Shown here piece after piece: positions 33,587-37,635 of a stretch of 37,635 nt of DNA. Position numbers and translations under genes: made by a program. The notes below the pieces were generated by a model that saw only the letters and a program-made list of their open reading frames with translations, did no database searches and had not been told where the DNA came from. Source of the DNA: an uncultured Prevotella sp. (GTDB lineage Bacteria > Bacteroidota > Bacteroidia > Bacteroidales > Bacteroidaceae); NCBI GenBank assembly GCA_900322035.1, contig ONYL01000022.1:1-37635 (forward strand), written 5' to 3'. How positions within the stretch are numbered: the stretch's first letter is position 1; each line of letters opens with the position of its first letter.

Positions 33587-34294
33587 TTAAAGAATATAAG
33601 TTCTGACACATACAAGTGTCCCTACCAGCAAAAACACAACGGCGACAATGACTGACGCCCATTTTTGTACAACCTCAATCCTATGATACACATCACCTAT
33701 CTTTCCCACGCTAAACGCGAGCACCCATGCCACAAGGACCACCGGGATGGCAGTGGCCAAGGCAAAGACTACTGGAAGCAGCCACCCTGCGTGGGCGTAG
33801 GCCGACATGGGAATCAGCATGCCAAAATAAAACACGGCGCTCGTGGGGCAAAACGCCATGGCAAAGAGCACGCCCAACACAAAGGCCCCCGCCCATCCTC
33901 TGAACCGTTTTCCTCCCCAACCATGACAGCCCAATTGGGGAAAGCTGACATACTTGGCTATCAGCATGTAGAGGCCTATGGCCATCAACATGGGACCGAG
34001 CAGATAGGTTCCCCACTGCGCAAGGACTTCTTGTATGCCGAATGCGCTGGCTCCTTTGCGTATCAGCAGGATGAGGGCGATGCCCAATACCGAATAGGCC
34101 ACCATGCGCCCCAACGTATAGGAAATGCCATTGCGAAGGATGCGCCTGCCATCCTCCACATCCTTGCTGATGTAGCCTATCGCCGCTATGTTTGTTGCCA
34201 ACGGACAAGGCGACATGGCGGTGAGCAGTCCTAAGATGAGGGCTGTCAAGGCGGGTGTCGTGCTGTTGTTCAGCAATTCTTGCAACCATTCCAT
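33587..34294 (-). CDS. arsG: ArsG-type efflux permease (DsbD/CcdA-like membrane protein)
   Basis: This 235-residue protein has about six membrane helices in the LysE/DsbD-like fold. Conserved Cys-Pro motifs are SPCPLATNIAAIGY near residues 28-41 and FCPTSAVFYFGMLIPMS near 147-163. It matches the ArsG family of aromatic aminobenzylarsenical efflux permeases. In Shewanella, arsEFG gives resistance to aromatic arsenicals such as roxarsone derivatives. A thiol-electron transporter of the CcdA type is the main alternative. ArsF-like and CxxC partners flank it. Confidence 0.8.
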   Translation of the reverse strand: MEWLQELLNNSTTPALTALILGLLTAMSPCPLATNIAAIGYISKDVEDGRRILRNGISYTLGRMVAYSVLGIALILLIRKGASAFGIQEVLAQWGTYLLGPMLMAIGLYMLIAKYVSFPQLGCHGWGGKRFRGWAGAFVLGVLFAMAFCPTSAVFYFGMLIPMSAYAHAGWLLPVVFALATAIPVVLVAWVLAFSVGKIGDVYHRIEVVQKWASVIVAVVFLLVGTLVCVRTYIL

Positions 34295-34301
34295 AATAGT
34301 C

Positions 34302-34724
34302 CTATTTCAACAACATACGTATCTGCCTTTCCAGCTCCTTCTGAAATGCCTGCTTGTCGGCTATATGGCTGAAGGCATAGTTGGTCAGGTTGACCGTCTT
34401 CGCTTTTCCGGCATGATGCCTTACAAGTATCAACGACGACCAGCTTACTTGGTATTTCCTTGCCAAAGCCTTGTTTTTAGACTGAGAGAAGTCGACCACG
34501 TGAAAGATGACTTGTCGTGACTTCAACTCCTTGGCAAACGAAGCTCTCACCACCTTGCTTGCGGAGGCCTCGATGTCGTTGCAGGTCTGACACCGCACCT
34601 TGCCATGAAAATAAAGAACCTCTACATAGGTTGTTGGAGACTTCGGAGGTGCCGAGGACATCCGCAATGGAGATATGGCCAGCAGCAAAGTCATGATCAG
34701 ATAAATCTTGAAGAATTTCATCAT
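34302..34724 (-). CDS. arsF: ArsF-family secreted protein
   Basis: This 140-residue protein has an N-terminal signal peptide (MMKFFKIYLIMTLLLAISPL). It carries the hallmark YFHGKVRCQTCNDIEAS near residues 41-57 and a YQVSWSSLILV segment near 99. These match the ArsF family, annotated as a subunit in nitrophenyl-arsenical reduction and linked to arsG. It is presumably exported and redox active through its CxxC. ATG 34724 is chosen over a frame extension that overlaps arsR to 34811. The start is about 70 bases past the arsR stop and no separate promoter is evident. Confidence 0.8.
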   Translation of the reverse strand: MMKFFKIYLIMTLLLAISPLRMSSAPPKSPTTYVEVLYFHGKVRCQTCNDIEASASKVVRASFAKELKSRQVIFHVVDFSQSKNKALARKYQVSWSSLILVRHHAGKAKTVNLTNYAFSHIADKQAFQKELERQIRMLLK

Positions 34725-34795
34725 GTTAGTTGTTTGTAAAACTACGAATAAATACCTTATTATATAAGGCGGACAGACTGTCCGCCTTGCGCCAT

Positions 34796-35065
34796 CTACT
34801 TCGAGTCGCAACCGCAGCTGCCGCCCTTGATTTCATTGGCGAAGAAATCAGCGAACAGCTCACGGGCATACTGCCAGTTGTCGCGGTTGATGCAATACCT
34901 CACCTTAGGCGCCTCGATGGTGCCTTGGATGAGACCCGCGTCCTTGAGTTCCCTGAGGTGTTGGCTCACTGTGGCCTTGGCGATGGGCAGCTCTTCGTGG
35001 ATGTCACCGAAGGCGAAGCGCGCTATCTGTTCCGCCTTGAGGCTATAGTCTTTCTTTTCGTCCAT
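34796..35065 (-). CDS. arsR: ArsR-family repressor with apparent internal deletion
   Basis: This 89-residue winged-helix protein matches Bacteroidales ArsR. The recognition helix is [19 protein letters not shown] (about 29-47), followed by the wing and a Cys-containing tail (GGSCGCDSK). From family knowledge, about 20 residues of the form KALSHPARIAILxFL...C are expected between EQIARFA (about 12-18) and FGDIHEEL (about 19-26). They are absent in frame here. The missing part includes helix 2 and a Cys just before FGDIH. If so, dimer or metal sensing may be damaged. The protein would repress the ars promoter immediately upstream. It is the first gene of the operon. Confidence 0.82.
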   Translation of the reverse strand: MDEKKDYSLKAEQIARFAFGDIHEELPIAKATVSQHLRELKDAGLIQGTIEAPKVRYCINRDNWQYARELFADFFANEIKGGSCGCDSK

Positions 35066-35088
35066 TGGTTTTCTTTTTCTTTATATCG

Positions 35089-35121
35089 TTCGCAAATTTA
35101 CGAATAATTTTCGAACAACAA
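35089..35121 (-). promoter_or_regulatory. ars operon promoter with ArsR operator
   Basis: On the - strand, TAAATTTG (complement of 35093-35100) matches TAnnTTTG, with a TTG 18 bases upstream. The same bases form a near-perfect palindrome, TTCGCAAATTTACGAA (35089-35104), in which 14 of 16 positions pair. A second TTCGAA (35110-35115) follows. A palindrome covering the -7 box, 24 bases before arsR, is what an autoregulated ArsR operator should look like. Confidence 0.7.
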
Positions 35122-35201
35122 GCATCCACACCCATGTTTAACGATATTTTGCATCCTTCGGGCATTAAGCTCTTGGGCGGAGTCAATTAGCAAGTGCAAA
35201 T

Positions 35202-35625
35202 TTACAAAGTCTTTTTGTAACCGACTTCATCAGGAGTGAGGAAATTTAATTTTTCCCTTGGTCTTGCGTTAATTTTTCTTTGTATCATTTTTATTCTCTG
35301 TAAACTTACATTCTTGAAATCGGTACCGTTTGGTATGTATTGTCTTATGAGGCCTTTAGTGTTTTCGATGCCACCTTTTTTCCATGGGGCATGAGGATCG
35401 GCAAAGTACACTATTATGCCCAGTTTTCTCGTAATGTACTCATGACGGAAGGATTATGCCCCGTTGTCTGTTGTGATGGTTTTTATCCATTTTCTGTATG
35501 GTTCCAACAGGCGTGCTATCGTTGAGGGGCTTACCACTATAGCAGCCGCAATGTCTTTTGGGGACATATTCTTTCAGTATTAAATAAATTGCGTACCTTT
35601 GTTCCGAATTCAAATGTTTGTACAT
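35202..35625 (-). pseudogene. Remnant of an IS30-family transposase
   Basis: Three pieces of one transposase can be read on the - strand. The N-terminus starts MYKHLNSEQRYAIYLILKE (from 35625). After a one-base shift in an A4 run near 35554-35557, it continues as KDIAAAIVVSPSTIAR. It then jumps, with most of the central region missing, to the catalytic-domain piece KTITTDNGA, is stopped by TAA at 35454-35456, and resumes as HEYITRKLGIIVYFADPHAP and WKKGGIENTKGL to the stop at 35202. The DDE-domain Asp and Glu are recognisable. About 140 codons remain of an expected 300 or more. It cannot be active. Confidence 0.85.
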
Positions 35626-35634
35626 AGCAATGCA

Positions 35635-36881
35635 GTTCGATTAAGACCTTTCACGTGGTATGAGAGAAGAACTGCAAACGCAGGTTTCAATTCCATAAAG
35701 GTTCGATTAAGACTGTCCACCTTGGTGGGCGCTGCTCCTGTTCAGCCATTTCAATTCCATAAAGGTTCGATTAAGACTGCCGTCTCTGACATTTCGTTTC
35801 CGTATGCCTTGTATTTCAATTCCATAAAGGTTCGATTAAGACGGCCTTGGATGCCGCTCTGGATGTGGAGACCCAACATTTCAATTCCATAAAGGTTCGA
35901 TTAAGACGGACGATCATGGGCGCAAATTCATCCTCGATGTCTTATTTCAATTCCATAAAGGTTCGATTAAGACGAATAGGTCACGCTGTCGGCGTAGGCG
36001 AAATGAAGGTTTCAATTCCATAAAGGTTCGATTAAGACTGGTTGTTGATGGTGCATTTCCCTTGTTACCGTCTTGTTTCAATTCCATAAAGGTTCGATTA
36101 AGACTCCTGCCCGATCAGCTTGTCACCGATCTTGGGATGTTTCAATTCCATAAAGGTTCGATTAAGACGTCGAGGTCGTCGGCCAAGGTGCTCAGCTGGT
36201 CGTCTGTTTCAATTCCATAAAGGTTCGATTAAGACTCTTGAGCTTCCGTTTGGGAGTTTAAGTTTTTAATTGTTTCAATTCCATAAAGGTTCGATTAAGA
36301 CGTGTCAGAGCTGTTGCAGAAAATAACAGTGTTGTTTGTTTCAATTCCATAAAGGTTCGATTAAGACGCTTTCGCCGACTTCGCTGGGTCGCTGTCTTTC
36401 GGTTTCAATTCCATAAAGGTTCGATTAAGACTCCTTTGAAATACAAAACTTTCTCATTCATCCGCGTTTCAATTCCATAAAGGTTCGATTAAGACTATGA
36501 GGCCGTAGCGTCACCGCCAACGTAGCTCAGTTTCAATTCCATAAAGGTTCGATTAAGGCACACCCTCGTCGTTGATGGTGGCCTCGAATGCCTGTTTCAA
36601 TTCCATAAAGGTTCGATTAAGACGTTGGCCCCAAACTGATTTCCGCCAAAGCTCTGCAGTTTCAATTCCATAAAGGTTCGATTAAGACGCATGGCCACGT
36701 TGTCCCCCTTCTCGGGAACGCCGTTTCAATTCCATAAAGGTTCGATTAAGACGTCGCGGACGTATTCTGCGACAAAGATTTCAGTTGTTTCAATTCCATA
36801 AAGGTTCGATTAAGACTCATTGCCCGTAGCCCCCGCGATGGTTATAACCACGTTTCAATTCCATAAAGGTTCGATTAAGAC
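35635..36881 (-). CRISPR. CRISPR array, 19 full 30-bp repeats plus one partial, 19 spacers
   Basis: On the + strand each repeat begins GTTTCAATTCC, continues ATAAAGGTTC and ends GATTAAGAC. Full repeats start at 35684, 35748, 35813, 35878, 35944, 36009, 36075, 36139, 36206, 36272, 36338, 36402, 36466, 36530, 36594, 36659, 36723, 36787 and 36852. A 13-base partial repeat lies at 35635-35647. Spacers are 34-37 bp. On the - strand the repeat ends ATTGAAAC, the classic crRNA 5' handle, so transcription runs to lower coordinates and the oldest units are near 35.6 kb. Repeats 35748-35944 have A as first base; the repeat at 36530 ends AAGGC. Confidence 0.98.
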
Positions 36882-37094
36882 CCACATCGACATATGAGGC
36901 TGAAGCCCCTATTTTCTCGGGTCTCCGAATGCAAAGATACGAAAAATATCGGGAAAAATATGTCGATGTGGAATAATATAAAAATACTGGGGGTACGACA
37001 ACACCTTTATCTAATACTGTTTCAACATGTCAAAGAACAATAGAATAAGGTTCTTGAGCCTTAATTCTCGGACTATGGTAGACATCGACAACTT
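36882..37094 (-). promoter_or_regulatory. CRISPR leader with promoter and inverted repeat
   Basis: This AT-rich 213-bp stretch separates the newest repeat from cas2. On the - strand TATCTTTG (complement of 36932-36939) matches TAnnTTTG, predicting transcription start about 44 bases before the first repeat. CCACATCGACATAT (36882-36895) touches the repeat and is perfectly inverted at 36958-36971, flanking this promoter. The 9-mer ACATCGACA occurs at 36884-36892 and 37082-37090, and inverted at 36961-36969. An AAGAAC/GTTCTT pair near 37035-37058 may be a weak cas2 terminator. Confidence 0.75.
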
Positions 37095-37358
37095 TTATAA
37101 GAAGTTATCTGTCGACATCCGTTCCTTACCAAGGATCTCTTTGTCCATATTATAACTCATCTTATTTGTAAATATTATCACGCTGTCGGTATCTGCGTCA
37201 ATGATGCTACCGATTTGCGATTTTAGTTCCCGCAGTTTGGCTTCTGACAACTCACCTTCAAATACCGAGTTTTGTATCCAGCAGAGATACTTTCTGCACA
37301 GTTTCAGCATCTTTCCTACCCGCATCTGGGCTACATCATATACCAATATCACATACAT
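37095..37358 (-). CDS. cas2: CRISPR-associated endonuclease Cas2
   Basis: This 87-residue ferredoxin-fold protein forms the Cas1-Cas2 integrase that inserts new spacers. The N-terminus MYVILVYDVAQMRVGKML has the conserved Asp in YDV, followed by LCRKYLCWIQNSVFEGELS, typical of Cas2. An AAGGAG sequence 6 bases upstream of ATG 37358 supports this start over ATG 37364, which directly adjoins it. It starts 48 bases after cas1 and is followed by the leader and array, the usual cas1-cas2-array order. Confidence 0.93.
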   Translation of the reverse strand: MYVILVYDVAQMRVGKMLKLCRKYLCWIQNSVFEGELSEAKLRELKSQIGSIIDADTDSVIIFTNKMSYNMDKEILGKERMSTDNFL

Positions 37359-37406
37359 GAGCATCTCCTTTTTTATAGTCTCTACACATTATTATATATA
37401 GCTTCT

Positions 37407-37635
37407 CTACCAGTACATCTTGAAGGGCTTGTACTCCTCAATGCCAAGAATATCTTTGAGCAGCTTATAGCACTCCAATTTGATGAGATGCTTGTAACTC
37501 ACGTTGCGGCCGAGAGAGCGGTGGCGGAAGGTCTCATTGTACCGGTCTTCCATAGCCTTGACATAGATGAGCTTACCTTTCTGATTGAGCAAGCACGAAT
37601 TGAGCTTGCGGTCAAAGTGCTGTGGACCCAGCGCA
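37407..37635 (-). CDS. cas1: Cas1 integrase, C-terminal part (truncated by window end)
   Basis: The last 75 or so residues of Cas1 are present; the gene continues beyond base 37635. The recognisable end runs FDRKLNSCLLNQKGKLIYVK, then RYNETFRHRSLGRNVSYKHL, then KLECYKLLKDILG and EEYKPFKMYW. The pattern and the closing KPFKMYW are typical of Cas1 from type I-B and type III-linked systems. The catalytic Glu/His/Asp of the main domain lie outside the window. The subtype cannot be settled without the interference genes. Confidence 0.9.
   Translation of the reverse strand, partial: ALGPQHFDRKLNSCLLNQKGKLIYVKAMEDRYNETFRHRSLGRNVSYKHLIKLECYKLLKDILGIEEYKPFKMYW

Noticed and set aside
35635-36881. Self-targeting spacers against genes in this window
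   Set aside because: A by-eye scan of several spacers against the window found no match; a full search was not possible, so this is not a proof of absence.

Overview
The window looks like chromosomal DNA of a Bacteroidales bacterium, most likely a Prevotella-type genome. Evidence: a complete Bacteroides-style aerotolerance (bat) operon, promoters fitting the Bacteroidetes TTG-N18-21-TAnnTTTG pattern, few Shine-Dalgarno sites, and Bacteroidales-type ars and methionine-synthase genes. Organism and functions are inferred from the sequence by eye; no database search was possible.

Layout. 1-16.4 kb is on the + strand: the tail of an unidentified gene, then the bat operon (MoxR ATPase, DUF58, BatD-like membrane protein, BatA, BatB, BatC, and a fused BatD-BatE), followed by a PAP2 phosphatase, a QueA-type tRNA enzyme, a DUF2027-Smr protein, NAD+ synthetase, an M15-like putative peptidase and an SDR. 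A 600-bp convergent gap (16.4-17.0 kb) holds an intergenic repeat and a terminator. 17.0-35.1 kb is on the - strand. Reading in the direction of transcription it contains the arsenic operon (arsR, arsF, arsG, small thioredoxin, thioredoxin, arsD, arsA, acr3), then rarA, a D-2-hydroxyacid dehydrogenase and a TRIC-family protein, and then a housekeeping operon (DMP19-like, smpB, metH, small secreted protein, map, tsaD, pncC, GH2 beta-galactosidase). 35.2-37.6 kb holds an IS30-type transposase remnant, a CRISPR array of 19 full repeats plus one partial repeat, a leader, cas2 and the end of cas1, all reading on the - strand.

How the parts work together. The bat genes form a cytoplasmic ATPase plus membrane/periplasmic VWA-TPR assembly. 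The ars operon pairs the ArsD chaperone and ArsA ATPase with an Acr3 efflux permease, and adds an ArsEFG-like module (ArsF-type protein, ArsG permease, small CxxC protein) linked to aromatic arsenicals. No arsC arsenate reductase is present. Cas1 and Cas2 adapt the array; the interference genes lie beyond the window.

Most notable: (1) an ArsR that appears to lack about 20 internal residues although its operator/promoter is intact; (2) a CRISPR leader with a perfect 14-bp inverted repeat abutting the first repeat, and a 9-mer present three times; (3) near-identical promoters with fixed geometry before moxR and before batD-batE; (4) an in-frame BatD-BatE fusion explainable by one extra A in an A4 run; (5) a block of CRISPR repeats with a variant boundary base; (6) two copies of a GC-rich intergenic repeat and a strong 19-bp-stem hairpin.
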